64,000 nt of DNA from Thermomonas sp. (GTDB lineage Bacteria; Pseudomonadota; Gammaproteobacteria; Xanthomonadales; Xanthomonadaceae), in the NCBI GenBank assembly GCA_016720345.1, contig JADKKV010000001.1, positions 423,433 to 487,432 of the forward strand. The letters run 5' to 3'. Under the pieces are notes generated by a model. The model had not been told where the DNA came from. It searched no databases and was given only the letters and a program-made list of their open reading frames with translations. Shown here piece after piece: positions 52,208-60,790 of the stretch. A program made the position numbers and the translations under genes. How positions within the stretch are numbered: position 1 is the first letter of the stretch; each line of letters opens with the position of its first letter.

Positions 52208-53413
52208 TCAGCCCCCGATCGCCTCGGCCGGATCCACCTTCAGCGCCATCCGGATCGCGACCACGCTGGCCAGCGCGCAGATCACCATCACCGCGAAGAA
52301 GCCGGTCACCGAATCCCCCGGCAGCAGCAGCACGTACTTGGGGAACGCCGGCGCGGCGAAGGTGGCGGTGATCTTGCCGACCGCGAAGCCGATCACGCCG
52401 AGCGCCAGCGCCTGCTGCATGATCATCGCGGCAATGGTGCGGTTGCGGGTGCCGATCAGCTTGAGCACCGCGATCTCGCGGATCTTGTCCATGGTCAGGG
52501 TGTAGATGATGAAGGCGACGATCGCCGCGCTGACGATCGCGAGGATGGCCAGGAACATGCCGATCTGGCGCGCCGAGGTCGCGATCAGCTTGCCGATCAG
52601 GATTGCCTCCATCTGCGGCCGGGTGTGCACGGTGAGCCGCTTCCAGCGCCGGATCGCATCGGCGACCTCGTCCGCCGAGGCACCGTCGCGCACCCGCACC
52701 AGCACCGCATTGACGTAGCTGTTGGCCGCTTGCGAGGCCACCACCGCATCCAGCAGCCCGGGCACGCCGGGGCGGTTGAAGGCGGGATTGGCGGCGCTGC
52801 GGCGGCGCCCCTGCAGGATCGCGTCGTTGTCCTTGAGGAACTGTGCCTCCTGTGCGTCCTTCAGCGGGATGAACACCATCGGGTCGCCGCTGGAGGACAC
52901 CATCCTGCGGGTCAGGCCGACCACGGTGTACTCGTTGCGGCGGATGCGGATGCGCTCGCCGGGGCGGAAGCCGCTGGCCACGTCGGCCACCGCCTCGTAA
53001 TGGCTGCGGGTGATGTGGCGGCCGGCGACCAGTTGCGGCGGCCAGCCGGGTGCGCCCCATGCCTGCCCGGGTACCACCCCGACCACCATCGCGCGCACGT
53101 CCTGCCCGCCCTTGCGCACCTGCATGGTCAGGTAGGTCACGTTCGCGGCGCGGTCCACGCCGGGCATGCCGAGCAGCGCCCGGTACAGGTCGTCGTTGAC
53201 GCTGGACGACTCCGCGTACGGCCCGAGGGTGTCCTTCTGCACCACCCACAGGTCGGCACCGCTGTTGTCCAGCAGGGCCATGCCGTCATCGACCATGCCG
53301 CGATAGACCCCGGCCATCACCAGCGTCACCCCGATCAGCAGGCCCAGGCCAATGCCGGTGAACACGAACTTGCCCCAGGCATGCAGGATGTCGCGGCCGG
53401 CCAGGCTGATCAT
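52208..53413 (-). CDS. FtsX/MacB-type ABC permease
   Basis: This 401-residue permease has one N-terminal helix (WGKFVFTGIGLGLLIGVTLVMAG), a large periplasmic domain (about 45-270) and three C-terminal helices forming the FtsX domain (IGMFLAILAIVSAAIVAFIIYTLTMDKIREIAVLKLIGT). This is the mechanotransmission type that moves substrates from the periplasm rather than across the inner membrane. The start at 53413 overlaps the adaptor stop (ATGA); the longer upstream frame is antisense-like and unconserved. Confidence 0.92.
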   Translation of the reverse strand: MISLAGRDILHAWGKFVFTGIGLGLLIGVTLVMAGVYRGMVDDGMALLDNSGADLWVVQKDTLGPYAESSSVNDDLYRALLGMPGVDRAANVTYLTMQVRKGGQDVRAMVVGVVPGQAWGAPGWPPQLVAGRHITRSHYEAVADVASGFRPGERIRIRRNEYTVVGLTRRMVSSSGDPMVFIPLKDAQEAQFLKDNDAILQGRRRSAANPAFNRPGVPGLLDAVVASQAANSYVNAVLVRVRDGASADEVADAIRRWKRLTVHTRPQMEAILIGKLIATSARQIGMFLAILAIVSAAIVAFIIYTLTMDKIREIAVLKLIGTRNRTIAAMIMQQALALGVIGFAVGKITATFAAPAFPKYVLLLPGDSVTGFFAVMVICALASVVAIRMALKVDPAEAIGG

Positions 53414-54561
53414 CAGTCGACCCCGGGGATCCGCTCGACGACCTTGATCCGCGTGCGCGGTCCCAGCGCCTGCGCGCTGTAGACCACGATGCGGTCGCCC
53501 TCGGCCAGTCCTTCCAGCACCTGCACGTTGCCGTCGAGGTCGGCGCGCCCGAGCTTGACCGCCACGAATTGCGGATCGCCATCGACCAGCCGCCACACCC
53601 CGGCCTGGTTGCCCTCGCGGCGGATCGCGGCATTCGGGATCACCGTGGCCGCCGCCAGCGGGGCCAGCGCCACCGTGACTTCGGCCAGCTCGCCGATCGG
53701 CGGCAATGGCGTGGGCACGCTGTCGAAGCCGACCTTGGCCAGGGTTTCCTCGGTGATCGCGTCCGCCTTCGGCTCCAGCCGCAGCACCCGCCCCGGCAAG
53801 GCCTGGCCATTGCGCGAACGCAGCACGATGTCGGCCGCGAGGCCGGCGGCGAGACCATGCGAACTGGCCTGGTCGAAGCGGGTGTTGACCCAGAGGCTGA
53901 GCGGATCCACCAGCTCGACCACCGCCTGCCCGGCCACCACGGTGGTGCCCGGGTCGACCTCGCGCAAGGTCACGATCCCGGCGACCGGCGCCCGCAACTG
54001 CAGGTCGCCGCGCTGGGTCGCCACCGCGTCGCGGTCGGAGCGTGCGCGCGCCAGGTCCTGGCGTGCCGCCGCCAGCGCCGCGTCGGCGACCGCAAGCTCC
54101 TGGCGCTTGGCCGAGACCGCTTCCTCGCTGACCGTGCGCGATGCATACAACTGTTCGTAGCGCCGGGCCTGGCCACGCGCATACGCCTGGCGTGCGCTCG
54201 CTTCGCGGATCGCCGCCTCGGCGCGGTTGCCCAGCGCTTCCTGCGCGCGCAGGCGGTCGTCGATATCCACCGGCGCCATCTCGCCCAGCACGGTGCCGGC
54301 GGCGACGCTGTCGCCGACCTGCACGTCCAGCCGCGCCAGCCGGCCGGGGAAGATCGGCCCGATCCGGTACACATGGCGTGCTTCCAGCGTACCGATGCCG
54401 AACAGCGCCGGCGCGATCGTGCGCTCATGCACCTCCGCCACGGTGACCGCGACCGGCGCCAGCGGCCCGGAACGCAGTGCCACGTAGGCGAGCAAGGCCA
54501 GCAGCGGCAGGATCACCGCGACCAGCGCCAGGGTGCGTCGCTGCATCGGTTTCCAGCTCAT
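53413..54561 (-). CDS. HlyD/RND-type periplasmic adaptor protein
   Basis: This 382-residue membrane-fusion protein has an N-terminal anchor (RRTLALVAVILPLLALLAYVAL). A first lipoyl half follows (GRLARLDVQVGDSVAAGTVLGEM), then a coiled-coil hairpin of about 80 residues (from RAQEALGNRAEAAIREASARQ to ARQDLARARSDRDAV). The second lipoyl half (LRAPVAGIVTLREVDPGTTV) and beta-barrel complete it. It bridges the ABC permease to an outer-membrane channel. It is coupled by ATGA overlaps to both tetR and the permease gene. Confidence 0.92.
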   Translation of the reverse strand: MSWKPMQRRTLALVAVILPLLALLAYVALRSGPLAPVAVTVAEVHERTIAPALFGIGTLEARHVYRIGPIFPGRLARLDVQVGDSVAAGTVLGEMAPVDIDDRLRAQEALGNRAEAAIREASARQAYARGQARRYEQLYASRTVSEEAVSAKRQELAVADAALAAARQDLARARSDRDAVATQRGDLQLRAPVAGIVTLREVDPGTTVVAGQAVVELVDPLSLWVNTRFDQASSHGLAAGLAADIVLRSRNGQALPGRVLRLEPKADAITEETLAKVGFDSVPTPLPPIGELAEVTVALAPLAAATVIPNAAIRREGNQAGVWRLVDGDPQFVAVKLGRADLDGNVQVLEGLAEGDRIVVYSAQALGPRTRIKVVERIPGVD

Positions 54562-55169
54562 GCCGCACCCCCGATCCCGCGACGGTAGATCGCGAACACC
54601 CGTGGCGCGTCGTGGCGCATGCGTTCGACATCGCCGGCCAGCAGCGATTGCACCACCAGCCCCTGCACGGTGCCGACCAGAAGGATGGCCGCGGCGTCGA
54701 CATCCAGCGTGGCCGGCAGCTCGCCGTTGGCGATCGCCGCTTCGAACAGGCGCTGCAGGCGCTCGCGGTAATGCCGCAGCAGGGTCTGCGCCATTCGCCT
54801 GGGTGCAGTCGGCTGCGCCCGCTGCAACTCGCCGAGCAGCATCCGCGGCACCCCCGGGTGGTCGCAGACGAACGCCACGTGGGCAAGGAACATCGCCTCG
54901 ATCGCGGCGCCCGGCGAGGCGGCCGCCTGCGCGGCCCGGTCCACCCGTGCCAGCAGGTGCTCGGCAACCCAGGCCATGACCGCTTCCAGGATCGCGTCCT
55001 TGTTCGGGAAGTGCTTGAACAGCGCGCCCTGGGTCACACCCATGTGGCGGGCGATCGCAGTCGTGCTGATCTCGCTCGGGTTCTGGCTGGCCGCCAGTTG
55101 CACCACCGCCTCGACCGTGACCGCGCGCCGTTCTTCCGCCGGCAGGTACTTCGGTTGGGAGTTCACCAC
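54558..55169 (-). CDS. TetR family transcriptional regulator
   Basis: This 203-residue repressor has an N-terminal helix-turn-helix (ISTTAIARHMGVTQGALFKHFPNKDAILEAVM, about 34-66) and a helical ligand-binding domain. The start codon is GTG at 55169 or the next GTG at 55166; no ATG fits. A perfect AT-rich palindrome lies 7 bp upstream of the start, so it probably represses its own operon, including the efflux genes that follow with ATGA overlaps. The inducer is unknown. Confidence 0.92.
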   Translation of the reverse strand: MVNSQPKYLPAEERRAVTVEAVVQLAASQNPSEISTTAIARHMGVTQGALFKHFPNKDAILEAVMAWVAEHLLARVDRAAQAAASPGAAIEAMFLAHVAFVCDHPGVPRMLLGELQRAQPTAPRRMAQTLLRHYRERLQRLFEAAIANGELPATLDVDAAAILLVGTVQGLVVQSLLAGDVERMRHDAPRVFAIYRRGIGGAA

Positions 55170-55176
55170 GCCACCA

Positions 55177-55200
55177 AAGATAGTAAGTTATTACTATCTT
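55177..55200. promoter_or_regulatory. TetR operator, perfect palindrome
   Basis: The arms AAGATAGTAA and TTACTATCTT are exact complements separated by GTTA. The 24-bp site is strikingly AT-rich in a sequence of about 70 % GC and lies 7 bp upstream of the tetR start codon, where it would block transcription of the efflux operon. Confidence 0.8.
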
Positions 55201-55310
55201 ATCTCGCGTGTGCCTGCGGTCAAGTGCAGGCCGTCGCCGCGGGTCACCGTGGCCTGCCAATGCGTGCAGACGCGGTGTATGTTCATCCTCCACGCCGACG
55301 GAGCCACCGC

Positions 55311-55499
55311 ATGGACATCCACGACATCGCCCTGAACCTGTTCACCGGAATCGTCGCCAGGCAGGACCTGGCCGCAACCAGCGACGACAGCCGGCTGGCG
55401 CTCGGCCGCGAGGCCTATCTCTGGGCGGAGGCGTTCATCGCCGCCAAGGACATCTACATCCGCGAGCTGCCGGTCCCGGAGATCGATCCCGGATTCTGA
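55311..55499 (+). CDS. Small 62-residue protein of unknown function
   Basis: The protein MDIHDIALNLFTGIVARQDL... is acidic and helical with no signal or membrane segment; it contains RLALGREAYLWAEAFIAAKDIY and ends PEIDPGF. GGAG lies about 9 nt before the ATG at 55311, and the gene is isolated between divergent tetR and the next lipoprotein gene. I know of no family for it. The codon use is that of the neighbours, so it is probably real. Confidence 0.6.
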   Translation: MDIHDIALNLFTGIVARQDLAATSDDSRLALGREAYLWAEAFIAAKDIYIRELPVPEIDPGF

Positions 55500-55563
55500 T
55501 CGACGCTCCTCCACTCGGGTTGCGGCGGGCTATGCTCGGCGTCCCCGCACGAGTGATGCCGCC

Positions 55564-56037
55564 ATGACCCCACGTTTCGCCTGGATCGCCGCCCTCCTGT
55601 TGCTGCTGGCCGGCTGCGGCAGCGGCGGGCCGGTACGGCGCATCTCCGAACCGGCGGCCAGCCTGCAGCAGGTCAGCGTGCGCGCGGACGGGCGCTGGGA
55701 CGTGCAGGTGCGGCTGGACAACTTCAGTAGCGTGCCGATGCGCTTCAGCGCGGCCACGATCCAGGTCGCCCTCGACAACGGCGCCGCGGCCACCGTGCAG
55801 GCGCAGCCGCAGATCACCATCGGACCGGAATCGGCCGATGTGTTCACCGCGACGGTGACACCGCTGGCGGAGGGCCGCGCGCGCATCGCCACCGCCCTGG
55901 CCGATGGCCGCAGCCTGGCCTACACGCTCGCCGGCACCCTCGAGGCAGGGCCCGAGGATGGCGGTCCGCGCACCTACACGATCAAGCGGACCAGCGCGCT
56001 GACCCCGGTGCCGGGGCTGCCGGGGGTGCTGCGCTGA
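55564..56037 (+). CDS. Lipoprotein with LEA14/WHy-like domain
   Basis: This 157-residue precursor has a lipoprotein signal (MTPRFAWIAALLLLLAGCGS, lipobox LAGC). Its single domain shows the pattern of LEA type-2 or WHy beta-sandwiches: SLQQVSVRADGRWDVQVRLDNFSSVPMRFSAATIQV with an aromatic-poor core. Bacterial members are uncharacterised and may resemble desiccation-tolerance proteins. It is 98 bp upstream of the acyl-CoA dehydrogenase gene and may be independent of it. Confidence 0.7.
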   Translation: MTPRFAWIAALLLLLAGCGSGGPVRRISEPAASLQQVSVRADGRWDVQVRLDNFSSVPMRFSAATIQVALDNGAAATVQAQPQITIGPESADVFTATVTPLAEGRARIATALADGRSLAYTLAGTLEAGPEDGGPRTYTIKRTSALTPVPGLPGVLR

Positions 56038-56134
56038 TCGGCGCCGGGACACCATTCCCGCCGACCATACGCCGTAGTATGCTTGGGCTTCCACGGGCCG
56101 GAGGGCGGCCCGGACCAGCCACTCGGAAGACCCC

Positions 56135-57928
56135 ATGAGCAGCTACAAGCCCCCCCTCGACGACATCCGCTTCGCCCTGTTCGACGTGCTCGGCAGCGAG
56201 GCCAACTTCGCCAGGCTCGGCTTCGCCGACGCCAACCGCGAGTTGGTCGACGCCGTCATCGACGAAGCCGCGCGCTTCTCCGAAACCGTGCTGGCGCCGC
56301 TCAACCGCATCGGCGACGAGGTCGGCTGCAAGTTCGACCCGGCGACCGGCGACGTCAGCGTGCCGCCGGGCTTCAAGCAGGCGTTCGACCAGTTCGTCGA
56401 AGGCGGCTGGACCGGCCTGACCAACGATCCGGAATTCGGCGGCCAGGGCATGCCGGCCGCGCTCGGTGGCGTGCTCACCGAAATGGTGGACAGCGCAAAC
56501 CTCGCCTGGGGCAACTTCCCGATGCTTTCGCACGGCGCGGTCAAGGCGCTGGAGACCTACGGCGAGGACTGGCAGAAGGAAGTGTTCCTGAAGCCGCTGG
56601 TGGCCGGCACCTGGACCGGCACCATGTGCCTGACCGAGCCGCACTGCGGCACCGACCTCGGCCTGCTCAAGACCAGGGCAATCCCGAATGCTGACGACGG
56701 CAGCTACGCGATCACCGGCACCAAGATCTTCATCACCGCCGGCGAGCACGACATGTCCGGCAACATCGTGCACCTGGTGCTGGCCAAGCTGCCGGACGCA
56801 CCGGCCGGCGCCAAGGGCATCTCGCTGTTCGTCACCCCGAAGTTCAAGGTCGCGCGCGACGGCAGCATCGGCGAACGCAACGCGGTGCGCTGCGGTTCGA
56901 TCGAACACAAGATGGGCATCCACGGCTCCGCCACCTGCGTGATGAATTTCGATGGCGCCCAGGGCTACCTGGTCGGCGAGCCGCACAAGGGCCTGCAGGC
57001 GATGTTCGTGATGATGAACTCGGCGCGCCTGGGGGTTGGCGTGCAGGGCCTGGGCCTGTCCGAACGCGCCTACCAGAACGCGCTGCGCTACTCGCGGGAA
57101 CGCCTGCAGTCGCGTTCGCTGTCGGGCCCGAAGGCGCCGGACAAGCCGGCCGACCCGATCATCGTGCACCCCGACGTGCGCCGCATGCTGCTGACCCAGA
57201 AGGCGCTGGTCGAAGGCGGCCGCCTGCTGTCGCTGCATGCCTACTCGCTGCTGGACGCGGCCGAACACGAAGCCGATGCCGGCGCGCGCGAACACGCGGA
57301 TACGCTGGTGGGCTTCCTCACCCCGATCTCCAAGGCGTGCCTGACCGAATGGAGCATCGAGAGCACCTACAACGCGATGCAGTGCTTCGGCGGCCACGGT
57401 TACATCCACGAATACGGCATGGAGCAATACGCCCGCGACGCGCGCATCACGACGATTTACGAGGGCACCACCGGGATCCAGGCGCTGGACCTGATCGGCC
57501 GCAAGACCGCGGCCTCGCAGGGTGCCGGCCTGAAGCTGTTCCTGGGCATGGTCGAAGCGTTCGCGAAGCAGCACGAGGGCGATCCGGCGCTGGCCGAGTT
57601 CATCGCCCCGCTGCGGGCGAAGGCCGCCGAATGGGGCAAGCTCACCATCGAGACCCTGCAGCGCGCCGCCTCCAACCCGGACGAACTGGGCGCGGCCAGC
57701 CACGACTACCTGTTCTACTCGGGCTACGTGGTGCTGGCCTACTGGTGGGCACGCAGCGTCGCCACCGCCGACGCATCGTCGCGGCCGCAGGCGTTCAAGG
57801 ACGCCAAGCGCGAGACCGCGCGCTTCTACTTCGCCCGGATCCTGCCGCGCACGCTGCTGCACAAGGCCGCGATCGAGGCCGGCGCGGCCTCGTTGATGGC
57901 GATGCCCGCGGAGCATTTCGGCGAGTAA
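56135..57928 (+). CDS. Acyl-CoA dehydrogenase (FadE5/DmdC-like, long form)
   Basis: This 597-residue flavoenzyme is of the long acyl-CoA dehydrogenase class with an extra N-terminal segment and C-terminal domain. It has MCLTEPHCGTDLGLL, ITGTKIFITAGEHDM (FAD/substrate region) and the catalytic base glutamate in TIYEGTTGIQALDLIGRK. It oxidises acyl-CoA thioesters to enoyl-CoA. Sequence type agrees with 3-methylmercaptopropionyl-CoA or medium/long-chain enzymes, but chain preference cannot be read. A hairpin terminator follows. Confidence 0.92.
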   Translation: MSSYKPPLDDIRFALFDVLGSEANFARLGFADANRELVDAVIDEAARFSETVLAPLNRIGDEVGCKFDPATGDVSVPPGFKQAFDQFVEGGWTGLTNDPEFGGQGMPAALGGVLTEMVDSANLAWGNFPMLSHGAVKALETYGEDWQKEVFLKPLVAGTWTGTMCLTEPHCGTDLGLLKTRAIPNADDGSYAITGTKIFITAGEHDMSGNIVHLVLAKLPDAPAGAKGISLFVTPKFKVARDGSIGERNAVRCGSIEHKMGIHGSATCVMNFDGAQGYLVGEPHKGLQAMFVMMNSARLGVGVQGLGLSERAYQNALRYSRERLQSRSLSGPKAPDKPADPIIVHPDVRRMLLTQKALVEGGRLLSLHAYSLLDAAEHEADAGAREHADTLVGFLTPISKACLTEWSIESTYNAMQCFGGHGYIHEYGMEQYARDARITTIYEGTTGIQALDLIGRKTAASQGAGLKLFLGMVEAFAKQHEGDPALAEFIAPLRAKAAEWGKLTIETLQRAASNPDELGAASHDYLFYSGYVVLAYWWARSVATADASSRPQAFKDAKRETARFYFARILPRTLLHKAAIEAGAASLMAMPAEHFGE

Positions 57929-57938
57929 CCGGCGGTGC

Positions 57939-57965
57939 CAGCCAGCGGCCGCGCGCCGCTGGCTG
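57939..57965 (+). terminator. Hairpin after the acyl-CoA dehydrogenase gene
   Basis: The stem CAGCCAGCGGC/GCCGCTGGCTG (11 bp, loop CGCGC) starts 10 bp past the stop codon. No T-run follows (TGTCCACAAAAC), so it may need Rho or act as a stabiliser. Confidence 0.6.
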
Positions 57966-58007
57966 TGTCCACAAAACGTCACCGAATGGGTATAAGCTCG
58001 GTGTCCG

Positions 58008-58673
58008 ATGGAGACCGATAGCGCAACGCTACGTCCGGTCCTTGCCGGAACCCGAACCGCAGCCGCTGCGGACGGGCTCCTGCCCTCCGCGGGTACGGTC
58101 ACCGGATTCCCCGGCCTGCGCCTGCTTGGCCTTGACGCGCATGGCCGCGCCCTCGACTGGATGAGCTGGCAGGACGCAACCTGCCTGTACGTGCGTGGCG
58201 CGGTGGCGTGGACGCTCGGTGACCCCTGCCTGGAGATCCATGGCGGCATTTCACGTGCCAGCGGCGAACAGAGCCGCGTCCAGCTGCATCCGATCATCGC
58301 CGCCCGCGGCCACGCGCGCCCGCATGCGCTCGACCCCACCCCGGCATTGACCAACCCGGCGCTGTTCGCCCGCGACCAGGGCTTGTGCCTGTATTGCGGC
58401 CGCGAATTCCATCGTGGCGCGCTGACCCGCGACCACGTGCAACCGGTGTCCAGGGGCGGCCGCGACACCTGGGAAAACGTGGTCTCCGCCTGCTTCCACT
58501 GCAACTCGCGCAAGGGCAACCGTACCCCGCAGCAGGCCGGCATGCCGTTGCTCGCGGTGCCGTACCGGCCGAGCTGGATCGAGCACCTGATCCTGTCCAA
58601 CCGCAACATCCTCGCCGACCAGATGGCGTTCCTGAAGGCGCAGCTGCCGAAGAAGACCCGGCTGGCCGGTTGA
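58008..58673 (+). CDS. HNH endonuclease family protein
   Basis: This 221-residue protein has a C-terminal HNH domain. Zinc-ribbon cysteines lie in CLYCGREF and CFHCNSRKG, and the catalytic segment is LTRDHVQPVSRGGRDTWENVV (His and Asn present). The N-terminal half (about 1-110) is an uncharacterised beta-rich region with LDWMSWQDATCLYVRGAVAW. Similar solitary HNH proteins are common in xanthomonads. The substrate is unknown and no restriction or toxin partner is adjacent. A TATAAG hexamer lies just upstream. Confidence 0.88.
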   Translation: METDSATLRPVLAGTRTAAAADGLLPSAGTVTGFPGLRLLGLDAHGRALDWMSWQDATCLYVRGAVAWTLGDPCLEIHGGISRASGEQSRVQLHPIIAARGHARPHALDPTPALTNPALFARDQGLCLYCGREFHRGALTRDHVQPVSRGGRDTWENVVSACFHCNSRKGNRTPQQAGMPLLAVPYRPSWIEHLILSNRNILADQMAFLKAQLPKKTRLAG

Positions 58674-58758
58674 TGCGGAAACGGCTGCAGGCCCGGGCAT
58701 GCGCTGGCGTATGGACGCGTGGATGTGGCTGCAGTCGAAAGGTGACGAATCACGCGCG

Positions 58759-58788
58759 TTGACGCGGCGCGCGGGGGTTCGCAACACT
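58759..58788 (+). promoter_or_regulatory. Possible promoter for the receiver-like protein gene
   Basis: TTGACG (58759-58764) matches the -35 consensus at five positions. A weak -10 candidate AACACT (58783-58788) follows after 18 bp. It lies about 28 bp before the start codon at 58816. Confidence 0.4.
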
Positions 58789-58815
58789 CTGGCCTTTCCC
58801 CAGCAGGAATCGGTC

Positions 58816-59910
58816 ATGGCCCTGACCCTCGGCATCACCGGCATGGACCGCGGCACCGAAGCCGAGGTGCAGGCGGCGTTCAAGGCCGCCAACGCCGAGA
58901 CCGGCAACAAATGGACGCTGGTCGCCGGCGACGGCGCCGACTACGTGGTCATCGACATGGACAGCCTGTACGGGCCGATGAGTTGGCTGCGCCTGCACGC
59001 GGCCGGCTGCAAGGTGATCGGCTTGACCTCGGTGGATCGCAACCAGACCGATTTCCGCTTGCCGCGTCCGGTCAGCGCCAACGATTTCGCGGTGCTGCTG
59101 AGCGAGATCGCCGGGGATCTCGCGGCCACCCCCGCGCCTGCGGCGCCACCCGCCGCGTCCACGCCGGCGCCCGCACCGAGCGACCACCTGCCGCCGGCGC
59201 ACGCCGTCCGCGTCGACCACGTCGAGGATGCGCCGGCAGCGTCCGTGGTCCTGGCGCCGGCGCCTGCGGAAGCCCCGGCGGCGGCCGCACCGGAACCGGC
59301 CCCCGAAGCCGCGCCGGCAGCGACCCGCGAGTTGCCACCCGATCGCCCGCTTGCAATGTGGCTGGAGGCGAGTGGACTGGAGCGCAGGGTGCGCCTGCAA
59401 CGTGGCGCCGGCCCGGTGCTGCTGATCGATCCACGCAGCGGGGTCTGGCACGGCCCGGCCACGCTCAAGCCGCTGGCCGCGTATTTCGAAGGCACCCTGC
59501 TGCGCGAGGATTTCGCCACCCCGGAGGCCGCTGCATGGGAGAGCGAAGCCGCCGCGATCGGCGCGGCGCAACCGCTGGCGCGCCTGCAATGGCTGGGGGC
59601 GTTGCTCGCGGGGCATGGCGCGCTGCTGCCCGGCAACGATCCGGACGGCAAGTTCCGCCTGAACAAGTGGCCACAGACCGAACGCGAATATCCCAAGCAC
59701 TTCCGGATCGCCACCGCGATGATGAAGGGGCCGGCGACGATCGCCGAGGTCGCCGAGGCCAGCGGCGTGGCGCAGGAGGAAGTGGCCGACTTCGTCAACG
59801 CCAACCTGGCGACCGGCTATGCGGAAAGCGCACGGCAGGCGCCGCCGGAACCGGAAACGCCGCCGCAGAAGCCGGCGGGTGGCCTGTTCGGGCGCATGCG
59901 CGGGCGCTGA
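58816..59910 (+). CDS. Protein with degenerate receiver-like N-terminus, Pro/Ala linker and winged-helix-like C-terminus
   Basis: This 364-residue protein has no close named match I recognise. Residues 1-100 read like a response-regulator receiver (YVVIDMDS near the phospho-acceptor position, VIGLTSVD, then RPVSANDFAVLLSEI where receivers carry KP). The invariant lysine is arginine here, so phosphorylation is doubtful. Residues about 102-175 are a proline/alanine linker. The C-terminal half contains a helix-turn-helix-like segment PATIAEVAEASGVAQEEVADFVNANL. ATG 58816 has AGGA upstream. Function unknown. Confidence 0.7.
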   Translation: MALTLGITGMDRGTEAEVQAAFKAANAETGNKWTLVAGDGADYVVIDMDSLYGPMSWLRLHAAGCKVIGLTSVDRNQTDFRLPRPVSANDFAVLLSEIAGDLAATPAPAAPPAASTPAPAPSDHLPPAHAVRVDHVEDAPAASVVLAPAPAEAPAAAAPEPAPEAAPAATRELPPDRPLAMWLEASGLERRVRLQRGAGPVLLIDPRSGVWHGPATLKPLAAYFEGTLLREDFATPEAAAWESEAAAIGAAQPLARLQWLGALLAGHGALLPGNDPDGKFRLNKWPQTEREYPKHFRIATAMMKGPATIAEVAEASGVAQEEVADFVNANLATGYAESARQAPPEPETPPQKPAGGLFGRMRGR

Positions 59911-60008
59911 TCGCCGCCGCTTAACGCAATTCCCACGACTCCGCGCTGCGGTTGCATTAACGTATCGGCGCGCGCATGCCGCGCGCGGTTTCGCATGGGG
60001 AACAGGTG

Positions 60009-60719
60009 ATGATCAAACGACTGGGTGCCGAGTTCATCGGCACGTTCTGGCTGGTGCTGGGTGGTTGCGGCAGCGCGGTGCTGGCGGCGAACTTCGGGGG
60101 TGACGGCAACCCGCTCGGGATCGGGCTGCTCGGGGTCTCGCTGGCGTTCGGGCTGACCGTGCTGACCGGCGCGTATGCGCTGGGGCACGTCTCGGGCGGG
60201 CATTTCAATCCAGCGGTGAGCTTCGGGCTGTGGGCCGGCGGCCGCTTCCAGGCCAAGGACCTGCTGCCCTACATCCTGGCGCAGACCATCGGCGCGATCT
60301 TCGCCGCGTGGATCCTGTTCCAGGTCGCCAGTGGCCGCGCCGGCTTCGCGATCGACGCCAACGCCGCCGGCGCATTCGCCACCAACGGCTTCGATGCGTT
60401 CTCGCCGGGCGGCTACGGCATGCTGGCGGCGTTGCTGTGCGAGGTGGTGCTGACCGCGATGTTCCTGGTCGTGATCCTCGGCGCAACCCACAAGAACGCC
60501 GCGCCCGGTTTCGCGCCGATCGCGATCGGCCTCGGCCTGACCCTGATCCACCTGATCAGCATCCCGGTCACCAATACCTCGGTGAACCCGGCGCGTTCCA
60601 CCGGCGTGGCGCTGATGGTCGGTGGCACCCCGCTGTCGCAGCTGTGGCTGTTCTGGGTCGCGCCGATCGTCGGCGGCCTGCTCGGCGGCGTGGTCTACAA
60701 GTGGCTGGGCAGGGACTGA
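60009..60719 (+). CDS. aqpZ: Aquaporin Z
   Basis: This 236-residue water channel has both NPA motifs: [10 protein letters not shown] (67-69) and [10 protein letters not shown] (193-195). The segment [20 protein letters not shown] matches the AqpZ-type selectivity region with its histidine and arginine, so it is a water rather than glycerol channel. Six helices plus two half-helices are visible. ATG 60009 begins directly at the first helix ([19 protein letters not shown]); an earlier ATG at 59976 would add an unconserved tail. It converges on the porin gene. Confidence 0.96.
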   Translation: MIKRLGAEFIGTFWLVLGGCGSAVLAANFGGDGNPLGIGLLGVSLAFGLTVLTGAYALGHVSGGHFNPAVSFGLWAGGRFQAKDLLPYILAQTIGAIFAAWILFQVASGRAGFAIDANAAGAFATNGFDAFSPGGYGMLAALLCEVVLTAMFLVVILGATHKNAAPGFAPIAIGLGLTLIHLISIPVTNTSVNPARSTGVALMVGGTPLSQLWLFWVAPIVGGLLGGVVYKWLGRD

Positions 60720-60751
60720 CGCCCCCGACCCACGCGTGATGGCACGCACGG

Positions 60752-60771
60752 GGCCCGGCGAATGCCGGGCC
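60752..60771. terminator. Hairpin between convergent aqpZ and porin genes
   Basis: The perfect 8-bp stem GGCCCGGC/GCCGGGCC has loop GAAT and lies between stops at 60719 and 60791. A T-rich run is absent (CTCGCTGCTT follows), so the hairpin alone marks this as a terminator candidate for both strands. Confidence 0.6.
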
Positions 60772-60790
60772 TCGCTGCTTGCGCGGTACC

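Noticed and set aside
58008..58673. HNH nuclease considered as part of a defence or restriction system
   Set aside because: No methylase, toxin partner, helicase or other defence gene is adjacent, and the neighbours are metabolic or uncharacterised housekeeping genes.
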